DNA of 34,373 bases from Planctomycetes bacterium ADurb.Bin069 (lineage in GTDB: Bacteria; Planctomycetota; UBA8108; UBA8890; UBA8898), in NCBI GenBank assembly GCA_002070955.1, contig MWEK01000012.1:99514-133886 (forward strand), read 5' to 3'. The translations under genes were made by a program, and so were the position numbers. A model generated the notes under the pieces. It had not been told where the DNA came from. It made no database searches and saw only the letters and a list, made by a program, of their open reading frames with translations. Positions 16,136 through 24,305 of this stretch are shown piece by piece; position 1 is the stretch's first letter; each line of letters begins with the position of its first letter.

Positions 16136-17713
16136 ATGCATGCACCAACGTTGTCATGGCGGCGGAGCGCGGTCTTGAGCGCCTGCGCGCTGGTTTTCGG
16201 CGGCGCCGCGTTCGCCTGCACATCCATCATGGTGGGCGCCAAGGCTTCCAGGGACGGCTCGGTGATGACGTCGCACACCTGCGACAGCCACCAGACCGGC
16301 TCGGACATCCACGTCGTGCCGCGCGCCAAGCATCCCAAGGGCGCCGAAGTTCTGATGACCAGGCGCGAGGATGACCGCACCGGACCCATGGAGCGCTACA
16401 GCCGCAAGGCCGTCGGGGCGCTCCCTCAAGTCGAGGAGACCTTCGGGTACCTGGCGCCCGCCTACGCCGCCATGAGCGAGTTCCAGGTGGCCATCGGCGA
16501 GTCCACCTTCACCGGCCGCCCCGAGCTGGAGAGCGCCAAGGGTCTCATCGATTGCGAGACGCTGACGCGCCTCATGCTCGAGCGCGCGCGGACCGCCCGG
16601 GAGGCGATTCGCCTGGGCGGCGAGCTCATCGAGACCTACGGCTGGATCGACACGGGCGAGGCGCTCACCATCGCGGACCCGCGGGAGGTCTGGCTCATGG
16701 AAATCATCGGCCCCGGCAAGGATTGCGTCGGCGCCGTGTGGGCCGCGCAGCGCGTGCCGGACGACCACGTGTCGGTGGTGGCCAACGCCGCGCGGATCGG
16801 CGAGCTGCGCCTCGATGCGCCCGACTTCTTCATGGCCTCGGCGAACGTGGCGAAGGTGGCCGAGGAGCGCGGCTGGTGGGACCCGCAGAGCGGAGCTCCG
16901 TTCCGGTTCTACGAGGCCTACAACCCCGACGGCCGTTTCGGGTTCGCCTCGACGCGGCGCGAGTGGCGCGCCCTCGACCTCCTGGCGCCGTCGCTGAAGC
17001 TCAATCCGAACGCGAACATCTTCCCCTTCTCGGTAAAGCCGGAGCGTCCCGTCGGGCCGGAGACGATCATGGAGATCTTCCGCGACACCTTCGAGGGCAC
17101 GGACTTCGACATGGTCAAGAACATCACGGCGACGGACGCCGCCGGCAAGACGGTGAAAAGCCCCCTCGCCAACCCCTTCATGCCCTACGAAATGAACCCG
17201 CTCTTCAAGATCAACGGCGGTTGGGGGGCGCTGGGCGAACGGCCGATGGCGCGCTGGTACTGCATGTACGCCACGGTGACGCAGTCCCGCGCGTGGCTGC
17301 CCGATGCGGCGGGCGGCATTGTGTGGTTCGGGTACGCCAACACGGCGATGACCACCTATGTGCCTCTTTACGCCGGCATCACGGCCTTGCCCGAGGACTT
17401 TGGCACGGACGGCCGGACCACCGGCTTCAGCCGCCGGGCCGCGTGGTGGGCGTTCAACCGCGTGGCGACCATCGCGGCGCACCGCTGGGGCGACATGCGC
17501 AAGGATGTGGCGGCCGTGCGCGATCCCATGCAGGAGCGGTTCCTCGCGGAGCAGAAAGAGGTCGACGAAGAGGCCGCGAGGCTCTTGGCGGAAAATCCCG
17601 CCGCCGGCCGCGCCTACCTGACGCGCAAGAGCGCGGAGGCCTGCGGCGCCGCGGCGAACGCCTACTGGAACCTCGGCGACCACCTCTGGACCAAGTACGA
17701 CGAGAAGTGGTGA
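16136..17713 (+). CDS. Secreted C69-family dipeptidase
   Basis: A 525-residue exported Ntn-hydrolase-type peptidase of family C69 (PepD-like). The signal peptide (SAVLSACALVFGGAAFA) is followed directly by Cys28 in CTSIMVGAKASRDGS; in this family the cysteine exposed at the mature N-terminus is the nucleophile, so signal cleavage would itself mature the enzyme. The conserved SHTCDSH block, QVAIGESTF, DTGEALTIADPREVWLMEI and the C-terminal WGALGERPMARWYCMYATV stretch support full length. Start at 16136 is chosen because GAGGGAGAA precedes it at the right distance and the signal peptide starts here; the open frame upstream overlaps the previous gene and is not used. Likely role: trimming dipeptides in the periplasm for uptake. 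A stem-loop follows the stop. Confidence 0.9.
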   Translation: MHAPTLSWRRSAVLSACALVFGGAAFACTSIMVGAKASRDGSVMTSHTCDSHQTGSDIHVVPRAKHPKGAEVLMTRREDDRTGPMERYSRKAVGALPQVEETFGYLAPAYAAMSEFQVAIGESTFTGRPELESAKGLIDCETLTRLMLERARTAREAIRLGGELIETYGWIDTGEALTIADPREVWLMEIIGPGKDCVGAVWAAQRVPDDHVSVVANAARIGELRLDAPDFFMASANVAKVAEERGWWDPQSGAPFRFYEAYNPDGRFGFASTRREWRALDLLAPSLKLNPNANIFPFSVKPERPVGPETIMEIFRDTFEGTDFDMVKNITATDAAGKTVKSPLANPFMPYEMNPLFKINGGWGALGERPMARWYCMYATVTQSRAWLPDAAGGIVWFGYANTAMTTYVPLYAGITALPEDFGTDGRTTGFSRRAAWWAFNRVATIAAHRWGDMRKDVAAVRDPMQERFLAEQKEVDEEAARLLAENPAAGRAYLTRKSAEACGAAANAYWNLGDHLWTKYDEKW

Positions 17714-17733
17714 GGCCCGCGCCGCCCGGCGCC

Positions 17734-17750
17734 CTCCCGTGACGCGGGAG
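17734..17750 (+). terminator. Small stem-loop after the dipeptidase gene
   Basis: CTCCCG (17734-17739) pairs with CGGGAG (17745-17750) around a 5-base loop, 21 bases after the dipeptidase stop. There is no T-run, and the structure overlaps the -35 of the next candidate promoter, so termination is uncertain. Confidence 0.3.
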
Positions 17751-17767
17751 CTTCCCCCGTATACAAT
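17739..17767 (+). promoter_or_regulatory. Candidate promoter for the oxidoreductase pair
   Basis: GTGACG (17739-17744) and TACAAT (17762-17767) are 17 bases apart, 39 bases before the first oxidoreductase ATG. The -10 matches consensus at five of six positions and the -35 at four. The -35 lies in the loop and right arm of the stem-loop at 17734-17750. Confidence 0.45.
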
Positions 17768-17805
17768 GGGGTGATTCGCGAACCTGCGGGAAAGGAGCGT
17801 CCTCA

Positions 17806-19143
17806 ATGAGAGCACGCATGGGCAGGCGGGCGTTTTTGGGCGCGGGAGCGCTGGGAGGTCTTGGGTGGACGTTTCTGCGGAACGGAAGCCTCGCCTTCGG
17901 CGCCCGGGCCAACGAAAAGTTGAACATCGCCGTCATCGGCGCCGGGGGTCAGGGTGAAGGCAACGCCGGCAACGTGGCGAGCGAGAACATCGCGGCGCTC
18001 TGCGATGTGGATCAGCAGCGCTGCGCGAACACCCTGCGCCGCTTCCCGAACGCCAAGAAGTTCACCGACTTCAGGAAGCTGCTGGAGGAACTGCAGGCCA
18101 AGATCGATGCGGTGGTCGTGAGCACGCCCGACCACACCCACGCCGTCGCGGCGGTGGCGGCCATGCAGTTGGGATTGCACTGCTACTGCGAGAAGCCCCT
18201 CAACCGCACCATCCTTGAGGCCCGGACCATGCGCGCCGTCGCGTCGTCCCGCAAGGTCGTCACCCAGATGGGCAACCAAGGATCGGCGAGCGAGGGTCTC
18301 AGGCGCGGCGTCGAGTTGGCGTGGGGCGGAGCCATCGGCGCGATCGGCGAGGCGCATGTTTGGTTCGGCAGCGGCAACAGCGGCGCCGCCGCGCCGAAGG
18401 ACACGCCGCCCGTCCCTCCGACGCTGGAGTGGGACCTCTGGCTCGGTCCGGCGACTTACAAGCCCTATCACCCCGAGTACGCGCCGGGCCGCTGGCGCAA
18501 CTGGCGCCATTTCGGCACGGGGGTGCTGGGCGATTTCGGCTGCCACTCGATCAACATGGCCTTCCGCGCCCTCAGACTCGATCGGCTGTGGAGCGCGCCC
18601 GCCGGCGCGGCGCCCGCCCCCGTGATCCGCGTCGAGGGCGAGGCCGCGGAGATCAACCCCGACAGCTACCCGCGGTGGTGCAAGGTTGTCTACCGGTTTC
18701 CCGCGCGCGGCGACCTGCCGCCGGCGCGGCTCACGTGGTACAACGGCGGCCCGCGGCCGCCCGAGGACCTTCTTCCCGGCCGCCCGCTGAGCGAGCACGG
18801 ATCGGCGCTCATGGGGGAGAAGGGCGTCATCTTCAGCGATTGCCCCTGGAACACGCGCTGCGCGCTGCTTCCCGAGAAACAGTTCGAGGGGTTCGACGCG
18901 CCGCGGACGCTCCCGCGTTCGCCCGGTCACCACGCCGAATGGATCCAGGCCTGCAAGGGCGGCCCGCGGCCGTTCTCGCCCTTCGAACTCGGCGGTCCCA
19001 TGACCGAGCTGCTGCTGCTCGGCCACATCGCCATGATCGTCGGGCAGCCCATCGAGTACGACCCCGTAAGCGGCACGATCGCCAATTCTCCCGAGGCAAG
19101 CAGACTCCTTCACCGCGAATACCGGGAAGGGTGGAAGCTCTAA
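17806..19143 (+). CDS. Tat-exported Gfo/Idh/MocA oxidoreductase (first of pair)
   Basis: A 445-residue NAD(P)-dependent sugar or cyclitol oxidoreductase with a twin-arginine leader (GRRAFLGAGALGG). The Rossmann fold begins at about 40 with VIGAGGQGEGN, and the family's catalytic EKP motif is present (YCEKPLN, Lys130). Further family stretches are TPDHTHAVAA, WDLWLGPA, PYHPEYAPGRWRNW and GVLGDFGCH. Tat export implies folding with bound cofactor in the cytoplasm, as in Zymomonas glucose-fructose oxidoreductase, so the enzyme may work as a closed redox cycle on periplasmic sugars. AAAGGAG precedes the ATG by 8 bases. The next gene is a paralogue 53 bases downstream, and the two are probably one transcript. 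Substrate unknown. Confidence 0.9.
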   Translation: MRARMGRRAFLGAGALGGLGWTFLRNGSLAFGARANEKLNIAVIGAGGQGEGNAGNVASENIAALCDVDQQRCANTLRRFPNAKKFTDFRKLLEELQAKIDAVVVSTPDHTHAVAAVAAMQLGLHCYCEKPLNRTILEARTMRAVASSRKVVTQMGNQGSASEGLRRGVELAWGGAIGAIGEAHVWFGSGNSGAAAPKDTPPVPPTLEWDLWLGPATYKPYHPEYAPGRWRNWRHFGTGVLGDFGCHSINMAFRALRLDRLWSAPAGAAPAPVIRVEGEAAEINPDSYPRWCKVVYRFPARGDLPPARLTWYNGGPRPPEDLLPGRPLSEHGSALMGEKGVIFSDCPWNTRCALLPEKQFEGFDAPRTLPRSPGHHAEWIQACKGGPRPFSPFELGGPMTELLLLGHIAMIVGQPIEYDPVSGTIANSPEASRLLHREYREGWKL

Positions 19144-19196
19144 CCGCCGGCGTTTCCGGCCTGCCGCCGGCAACGGCGCGAGAAAGGAAGGACCCA

Positions 19197-20609
19197 ATGA
19201 GAGCTCTTCGTCGTCGGAGCGCGGGCGTCTCCCGCCGCCAGTTCCTGGAAAAGTCCGCCGCCGGCGCCGCGGCCGCGACGCTGGCGGCCGCGGCCGTCCC
19301 CAACGTCCACGCGGGCGAGGACAACGTCATTCGCCTGGCGCTCATCGGCTGCGGCGGCCGCGGCAACGGCGCCGTGGCCAACGCCATGTCGGCGGGGGGG
19401 CTGGTTCTCGGGGCTGACTCGGGCGCGCCGCGGGCGGCGGGCGCGGGCGGGCCGGTCAAGCTGGTCGCCATGGCCGATCTGCTCCCGGAACGTCTCGAGG
19501 TTTCACACCGCGCCCTGACCGAGCAACTGGGCGATCGGATCGATGCGCCGCCCGAGCGGCGGTTCCTGGGTTTCGATGCCTACCGGCACGCGATCGACTG
19601 CCTGCGGCCCGGCGATGTCGCCATCCTGGCGACGCACTGCGCCTTCCGCGGGCCGCACCTTGAGTACGCCGTGGAGAAGGGCGTCAACGTCTTCATGGAG
19701 AAGGATTTCGCGGCGGATCCCGGCGGCGTCAAGCGCATCCTCCGGGCGGGCGAGGCGGCGGAGAAGAAGAACCTCAAGATCGGCGCCGGCCTCATGTGCC
19801 GCCATTCCTCGGCGCGCCAGGCGTTGATCCGTAAAATCCGCGAGGGCGCCATGGGCGAGGTGCAGTTGATCCGCGCCTACCGCATGGACTCCGGCTACCA
19901 GATGGGCCCCTTCCCTCGGGGCGAGAACGAGCTTCTGTGGCAGCTCAGACCCGGCCGCCCGTACCAGTTCATGTGGTCCTCGGGGGGCGTGTTCATCGAG
20001 CTCATGATCCACCAGATCGACGAGTGTTTCTGGATCAAGGATGCCTGGCCGGTGGCGGCGCACGGCGTCGGCGGGCGCTTCGCCGGCAGCAAGGACTGCA
20101 GCCAGAATCTCGACAGCTACTCCATCGAGTACACCTTCGCGGACGGCGCGAAAGCCTTGGTGACGGGCCGCTACATACCCCAGTGCCACAACGACTTCGC
20201 CACCTACCTTCTCGGGACCAAGACCGCCGCGAAGTTCTCCGGCGATGTCCACCGTCCGGACACGTGGATGTACCGCGACCGGCGCGTGGCCCCGGACAAC
20301 ATCGGCTGGAAGCCGGAGCGCGAGGCCGTCAATCCGTGGCAGGCGGAGTGGGACGTCCTTCTGGATGCGATCCGGAACGACCGGCCGCACAACGAGACCC
20401 GCCGCGCGGCGCTCTCGAACCTGGGCGCCATCATGGGGCGGGCGGCCGTCCACACCGGGAAGATCGTCACGTGGGAGGAGGCCATGGCGTCGGACTTCCA
20501 GTTCTGCGCCAACGTGGATGCGCTCACCGCGGCGAGCCCCGCGCCGGTCCAGGCCGACGCCGGCGGCCGCTATCCGGCGCCGATCCCGGGCATAACCGTG
20601 GAGATCTAG
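19197..20609 (+). CDS. Tat-exported Gfo/Idh/MocA oxidoreductase (second of pair)
   Basis: A 470-residue paralogue of the preceding gene with a canonical Tat leader (VSRRQFLEKSAAG, cut near NVHAG). The nucleotide-binding loop is LIGCGGRGNGAV at about 49-60. The usual EKP motif reads FMEKDFA here: the lysine (169) is kept but the proline is replaced by aspartate. Residues 66-86 form a Gly/Ala-rich insertion in the Rossmann domain. Other family stretches are HLEYAVEKGVNV, GLMCRHSSARQ, SGGVFIELMIHQIDE and EAVNPWQAEWDVL. The ATG at 19197 follows AGGAAGG at good spacing; the open frame extends far upstream over the previous gene and is not used. Likely acts on a periplasmic sugar or polyol together with its partner; specificity cannot be read from sequence. 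Confidence 0.9.
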   Translation: MRALRRRSAGVSRRQFLEKSAAGAAAATLAAAAVPNVHAGEDNVIRLALIGCGGRGNGAVANAMSAGGLVLGADSGAPRAAGAGGPVKLVAMADLLPERLEVSHRALTEQLGDRIDAPPERRFLGFDAYRHAIDCLRPGDVAILATHCAFRGPHLEYAVEKGVNVFMEKDFAADPGGVKRILRAGEAAEKKNLKIGAGLMCRHSSARQALIRKIREGAMGEVQLIRAYRMDSGYQMGPFPRGENELLWQLRPGRPYQFMWSSGGVFIELMIHQIDECFWIKDAWPVAAHGVGGRFAGSKDCSQNLDSYSIEYTFADGAKALVTGRYIPQCHNDFATYLLGTKTAAKFSGDVHRPDTWMYRDRRVAPDNIGWKPEREAVNPWQAEWDVLLDAIRNDRPHNETRRAALSNLGAIMGRAAVHTGKIVTWEEAMASDFQFCANVDALTAASPAPVQADAGGRYPAPIPGITVEI

Positions 20610-20650
20610 GCGCGCGAGGGGCGCGGGAAGGAAACGCGGCGCGCCGGCTC

Positions 20651-21085
20651 CTATCCCGGACCGGCGCCCGTTGCCTTTCCGCCGTCGGAGGCGGCCTCCG
20701 GCTGGAATAGGATTTTGTCGATGCGGAGTTTCCGCTCCCCCGCGGGCACTTTCCAGCGAATCGTTGCGCCCACGCGATAGCCCAGGATCGCCGTGCCCAC
20801 GGGGGCCAGGACGGAAATCCGGCCCTCGGCGGAGTTCGCGTCGCGGGGATAGACGAGGGTGTAGATGACGCGTTCGCCCGAGTCCAGGTCCCGGAGCGAG
20901 ACCCGCGAGTTCATGGTCACGATGTCGGCGTCGATCAGGTGCGACTCGACGACGGTGGCACGTTCGATCTCGCCCTGGAGTTCCTCGAGCCGTTTGCGCT
21001 CGTCGGCTTCCGACGCCGCGATTCCGTCCAGGAGCAGGAGCAGAAGCTCCCGATTGTCTTTCGTGATGGTAATGGCGCCTTTCAT
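20651..21085 (-). CDS. rnk: Rnk-like regulator of the GreA/GreB C-domain family
   Basis: A 144-residue cytoplasmic protein. Residues 1-45 form a charged, leucine-rich helix (NRELLLLLLDGIAASEADER, then KRLEELQGEIERA), equivalent to the short coiled coil of Rnk. Residues 50-135 are the FKBP-like GreA/GreB C-terminal domain: VTMNSRVSLRDLDSGE, YTLVYPRDANSAEGRISVLAPVG, AILGYRVGATIRWKVPAG. Such proteins bind RNA polymerase near its secondary channel; E. coli Rnk affects nucleoside diphosphate kinase levels. The short coiled coil lacks the length to reach the active site, so transcript cleavage stimulation is not expected. A perfect AAGGAGG lies 7 bases before the ATG at 21085, and the upstream part of the open frame is Arg-rich non-coding read-through. 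It is preceded by a good promoter and appears monocistronic. Confidence 0.85.
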   Translation of the reverse strand: MKGAITITKDNRELLLLLLDGIAASEADERKRLEELQGEIERATVVESHLIDADIVTMNSRVSLRDLDSGERVIYTLVYPRDANSAEGRISVLAPVGTAILGYRVGATIRWKVPAGERKLRIDKILFQPEAASDGGKATGAGPG

Positions 21086-21247
21086 GATAACCTCCTTCGA
21101 AGGCGATGCGTGCGCAGCGTTTCGGCGGTTTCTCTCCCGGCGGCGGGGAGAAGGGGGTGCGTCTCTACGCCGCGCGCGGCGGGGGCCGCCGCGTTTCAAT
21201 GCAGGGACCGGACGTCGCGGCCGTCATGCGCGCCCCTTGTCGCTCTC

Positions 21248-21275
21248 ATTATCGCCGTTGTCCCCATAAAAACAA
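21248..21275 (-). promoter_or_regulatory. Promoter of the rnk-like gene
   Basis: On the minus strand TTGTTT (21270-21275) and GATAAT (21248-21253) are 16 bases apart in an AT-rich island within GC-rich sequence. The leader to the ATG would be about 155 bases. The rest of the 267-base gap between the rnk-like gene and the GH20-like gene holds no gene that I can support. Confidence 0.5.
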
Positions 21276-21352
21276 CTCGGTAAGCGCCAACCTCGGAGGC
21301 TCTCTCTCGCGGGCCATGCGCTGTCGGCCCCGCCGGAAGGCGTTGCCTCCTT

Positions 21353-22813
21353 CTATTCCTTCCCCTGCCACGCGAGCCGGGCGGCCAGCTTCAGCGCTTC
21401 GGCGGCGCGCGCCGCCTCCGGCGCGCCCCGCGTTCCGAAGAGCGCCTCGGCGAGGGGCGCGAACTCGGTTCCCGTCATGGCCAGGCAGCCGAGGAAAAGC
21501 GGCGTGCGCTCGCGCTGCGCGCCGCTCCAGAGGGCGCGCACGGTTTCCGGATCGGGTCCCGGGCATGCCAGGGTCTTGAAGCCCTCGCGCTGGAAGCGGG
21601 CGAGCGAGGGATAATCCGCGCGCACGGCGGAGTGCCGGTCGCAGATGATAATGTCCCGGGGCAGGCACGCCAGCGCTTTCGCCGTTTGCAGGTCGCCGCC
21701 CTCGAACTTGGCGTACCCTTGGGCCGCGGCGTCCAGCAGCCGGTCGCCCCACATGAGCGCGGTGTTTTCCTTGCCCCGCAGGAAGGCATGGTACTGGAGG
21801 ATCGCCGCCGCGAGGACCTCCCAGGCGGAGGAGCGCCCGCAGCGCGGGCATTCCTCATGGGCGAGAAGGAAGGCGCCGTCCAGGCCGATGTGGAAGTGTG
21901 TCGAGCCGAAAGCCTTGGTGATGTCGGACCACAGCGGGAACAGGATGTCGGGCAGGGCCGGATGCCGCGGGCACCACGAACGGCTCGGAAGGCGCGGGTC
22001 GCCGAACTTCAAGCCGGGCGTCTCGTCCAGCTCGGGATGGGCCGCGAGGAGGGCGTGGTTGCGCGCGGCGCCGGACTGGTTCCCGATGCTCTTGAATTCC
22101 GGGATCGCCCGCATGCCCCGCGACGCCAGCAGCGCCGCCAGCTCCGCGCAGAACTCGGCGGGCTGCGCCAGGGGATCCTCGATCTCCCGGCGGCTCCGGA
22201 ATTGCATGCGGTAGTTCACCTCGATGACGGCGAAATTGATGCGGCCGGGCAGAAGGACCTCGTCGACGAAACGGGTGAACTCCTTGAACTGCGCCTGCGA
22301 AGGCAGGCGGCAGTGGACGCCGCGCCAGGCGGCGTCGGGCCAGTCGCGCACGAAGCAGGAGGGGATGAACCGCCGGCCGACATCCATGGTCTCGCGCAGG
22401 CACAAGAGCCCCCACTGGATGCTCTGCGCGTCGCGTCCGAGGACGAGGAACCCCTTGGGGGACACCTCGAGGACGAATCCCTCCGCCCTGGGCGGCACTT
22501 CCAGAACACGCGCCTCGACGGCCGCGTCGCCCACCGCCACGGCCTCGACGCCGGCCGGCGCGATGGTGGCGACGCGAAGGCTGAGACTCGTCCCCGCGAA
22601 CTTCTCGGCGAGGACCCAGAGTTTCTCCTTGGCCTTGGCGGTGCTCCGGATCTCGAGGTCCGCCGGAAGCGTGTAGCCGCCCCGGCCCGGCTGCATCTCT
22701 TTCGGCCTGATGGCGAAGGGCGCGAAGTCCTCGGCGCCGCGGGCCGCAAGGCACGCGGCGAGCGCCGCGCAGATCGCCGCGAGGTCAGCTCCGCGGCGGA
22801 ATTCCATCCTCAT
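21353..22813 (-). CDS. GH20-like secreted protein lacking the usual catalytic Glu
   Basis: A 486-residue exported protein with a signal peptide (LAAICAALAACLAARGA). Residues about 30-150 match the N-terminal alpha/beta domain that precedes GH20 beta-hexosaminidase barrels, ending in DAQSIQWGLLCLRE. The barrel begins at DWPDAAWRGVH. The active-site strand, normally HxGxDE, reads THFHIGLDGAFLLAHE: Asp312 is kept but the general acid Glu is Gly313. A CPRCG motif follows (322-326). Loss of the Glu suggests binding, a non-standard mechanism, or use of a nearby acid (Glu320 or Glu321). GGAGG lies 7 bases before the ATG at 22813, and the gene overlaps the end of the SIS gene by 29 bases, so translational coupling is likely. 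Last gene of a six-gene leftward run. Confidence 0.72.
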   Translation of the reverse strand: MRMEFRRGADLAAICAALAACLAARGAEDFAPFAIRPKEMQPGRGGYTLPADLEIRSTAKAKEKLWVLAEKFAGTSLSLRVATIAPAGVEAVAVGDAAVEARVLEVPPRAEGFVLEVSPKGFLVLGRDAQSIQWGLLCLRETMDVGRRFIPSCFVRDWPDAAWRGVHCRLPSQAQFKEFTRFVDEVLLPGRINFAVIEVNYRMQFRSRREIEDPLAQPAEFCAELAALLASRGMRAIPEFKSIGNQSGAARNHALLAAHPELDETPGLKFGDPRLPSRSWCPRHPALPDILFPLWSDITKAFGSTHFHIGLDGAFLLAHEECPRCGRSSAWEVLAAAILQYHAFLRGKENTALMWGDRLLDAAAQGYAKFEGGDLQTAKALACLPRDIIICDRHSAVRADYPSLARFQREGFKTLACPGPDPETVRALWSGAQRERTPLFLGCLAMTGTEFAPLAEALFGTRGAPEAARAAEALKLAARLAWQGKE

Positions 22814-23372
22814 GTGCGAACCTCCGGCACAGCGTCTCGACGAGATAGTGGAAGATCACGTCGTGCGCGGCTTCGGCGGCCCCCATGTTGTCGATGGGCA
22901 CGCGGAGGTTGTGGCGCGCCAGCTTGGCCAGCGCGCCGCCGTCGAAACCCGTCAAGCCGATGGTGATCATGCCGTGGTCGTTGGCCCAGGCCGCCGCCGT
23001 CGTGACGTTGGGGCTGTTTCCCGAGCCGCTGATCGCCAGCAGGAGGTCGCCCGGAGCGGCGTACGTGCGAAGCTGCTCGACGAACACCCGCTCGTATCCC
23101 TCGTCGTTGGCCCAGGCCGTGATGGCGGGCGTGTTGTCGGTGAGGCTCAACACCTTGAGGCGGCGCTGGCAGTCGAAGTCGCGCAGGGTGCCCTTGACCA
23201 GGTCCTCGCAGAAGTGCGAGGCGTTGGCGGCGCTGCCACCGTTGCCGATGACGAAGACCGTGCGTCCCTCGGCGCGCGCTTGCGCAAACAGATTCGCGAC
23301 GGCCTCGACGGCTCCGGCGTCGACGCGCGCGAGCATCTCGGCGAACCAGCGGCAATAAGCGGCGAAGTCCAT
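22785..23372 (-). CDS. gmhA: SIS-domain phosphoheptose isomerase-like protein
   Basis: A 195-residue cytoplasmic protein of the GmhA type, which converts sedoheptulose 7-phosphate to a heptose 7-phosphate for lipopolysaccharide or S-layer heptose synthesis. The SIS phosphosugar site is clear: FVIGNGGSAANASHFCEDLVKG near residues 40-61, then LAISGSGNSPNV at about 114-125, and the C-terminal AAEAAHDVIFHYLVE helix with the His typical of GmhA. Length equals the usual 190-200. The HAD phosphatase directly upstream (27 bases) would fit a GmhA/phosphatase pair in nucleotide-activated heptose synthesis, but no kinase or HldE-like gene is present, so the sugar may be different. The symbol reflects family resemblance only. 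Confidence 0.83.
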   Translation of the reverse strand: MDFAAYCRWFAEMLARVDAGAVEAVANLFAQARAEGRTVFVIGNGGSAANASHFCEDLVKGTLRDFDCQRRLKVLSLTDNTPAITAWANDEGYERVFVEQLRTYAAPGDLLLAISGSGNSPNVTTAAAWANDHGMITIGLTGFDGGALAKLARHNLRVPIDNMGAAEAAHDVIFHYLVETLCRRFAHEDGIPPRS

Positions 23373-23399
23373 ATCCGCGACTCCCTTCTCGGCGGCGCC

Positions 23400-24272
23400 C
23401 TAGGCGGCGAACATCCAGGCGCACAGGCGCTCGTGCTCGGCGAAGTTCGGCACGATGGCGTCGGCGCCCGCCATGATCAGGCGCGCGCGCTTCCACCGGT
23501 CGATCTCCCGGCAGGCGGGCTCGTCCGTAGCGACGCCGATGGCGGCGCCGCCCGCCTCCTTGATGTTCTCGATCTCGACGTACCCGTCGCCGAACCCGAT
23601 GAGTTCGGCGGGGCGCAGCTTGTGTTCGGCCATTATACGCCGGATGACCAGGCGTTTGGAGTAATTCCGGTAGTCGTCGATGGCGCCGTACACCTTGTCG
23701 TCCAGGTAGGGCGTGAGGCCGAGGAGTTCGGCCTCGCGGGCGGCGTACTTCTCGTCGGTGCCGCTGGCCACGAAGATAAGCAGCCCGCGGGCCTTGAGGG
23801 CCGCGAGCAGGGCGAGGCTGCCCGGCACCAGATAGTCCTCCGCCCGGGCGCGGCCTTCCTCGAGGGCCCGCACCCGATCGGCGATCTTCTCCCAGAGCCG
23901 GTCGAGGTAGTCATGCTTGTACTGAAGCGGATCGCGGGGCGTGCCGCCGCGGCGGCGCACCTGCTCGGCGAGCTCGATCATCTGGTAGATCGTCTGCTTG
24001 CCCGTGAGACGGTACACGAACTGCGTCACCACGGCCGTCAGTTCGGCGGCCGACTCCCCCGTGCGCAGCTCCTGGAGGATCGCCACCATCATGGGGACCA
24101 TGACATCGACCCAGCCGCTGCGGATGAGGGACAACGTTCCGTCGAAGTCGAAGAGCGCGGCGCGGGCCGCGCCCGCCTCCGCGGAACGGATCGTCTCGAT
24201 CGCCGTGCCCGGCAGGAACGTCCCTCCGGCGATGTCCAGGTCGGTGATTCGGGTCCAGTCCATGGCGGTCAT
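23400..24272 (-). CDS. HAD-superfamily hydrolase
   Basis: A 290-residue cytoplasmic phosphatase or phosphoglucomutase-like HAD enzyme. Motif I is ALFDFDGTLSLIRSG (Asp at about 42 and 44), motif II is FVASGTD, the conserved lysine is probably in NYSKRLVIRRI, and motif IV is LIGFGDGYVEIENIKEAGG, followed by AIGVATDEP. An all-alpha cap of about 100 residues (VDVMVPMMVAI to RALEEG) lies between motifs I and II. The first 38 residues precede the fold. Two ATGs (24272 and 24263) are possible, and neither has a good ribosome site. It sits between the NrfD gene (33 bases upstream) and the GmhA-like isomerase. Likely substrate is a sugar phosphate made by or fed to that isomerase; it is not a GmhB-type sequence. 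Confidence 0.82.
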   Translation of the reverse strand: MTAMDWTRITDLDIAGGTFLPGTAIETIRSAEAGAARAALFDFDGTLSLIRSGWVDVMVPMMVAILQELRTGESAAELTAVVTQFVYRLTGKQTIYQMIELAEQVRRRGGTPRDPLQYKHDYLDRLWEKIADRVRALEEGRARAEDYLVPGSLALLAALKARGLLIFVASGTDEKYAAREAELLGLTPYLDDKVYGAIDDYRNYSKRLVIRRIMAEHKLRPAELIGFGDGYVEIENIKEAGGAAIGVATDEPACREIDRWKRARLIMAGADAIVPNFAEHERLCAWMFAA

Positions 24273-24305
24273 GGCGGCGCGGGCGCCCGGGCGTGCCGCG
24301 GCGGC

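Noticed and set aside
20609..20645. GGCGCGC/GCGCGCC inverted repeat between the second oxidoreductase and rnk-like genes
   Set aside because: The loop is 23 bases, there is no T-tract, and such palindromes are expected by chance at this GC content.
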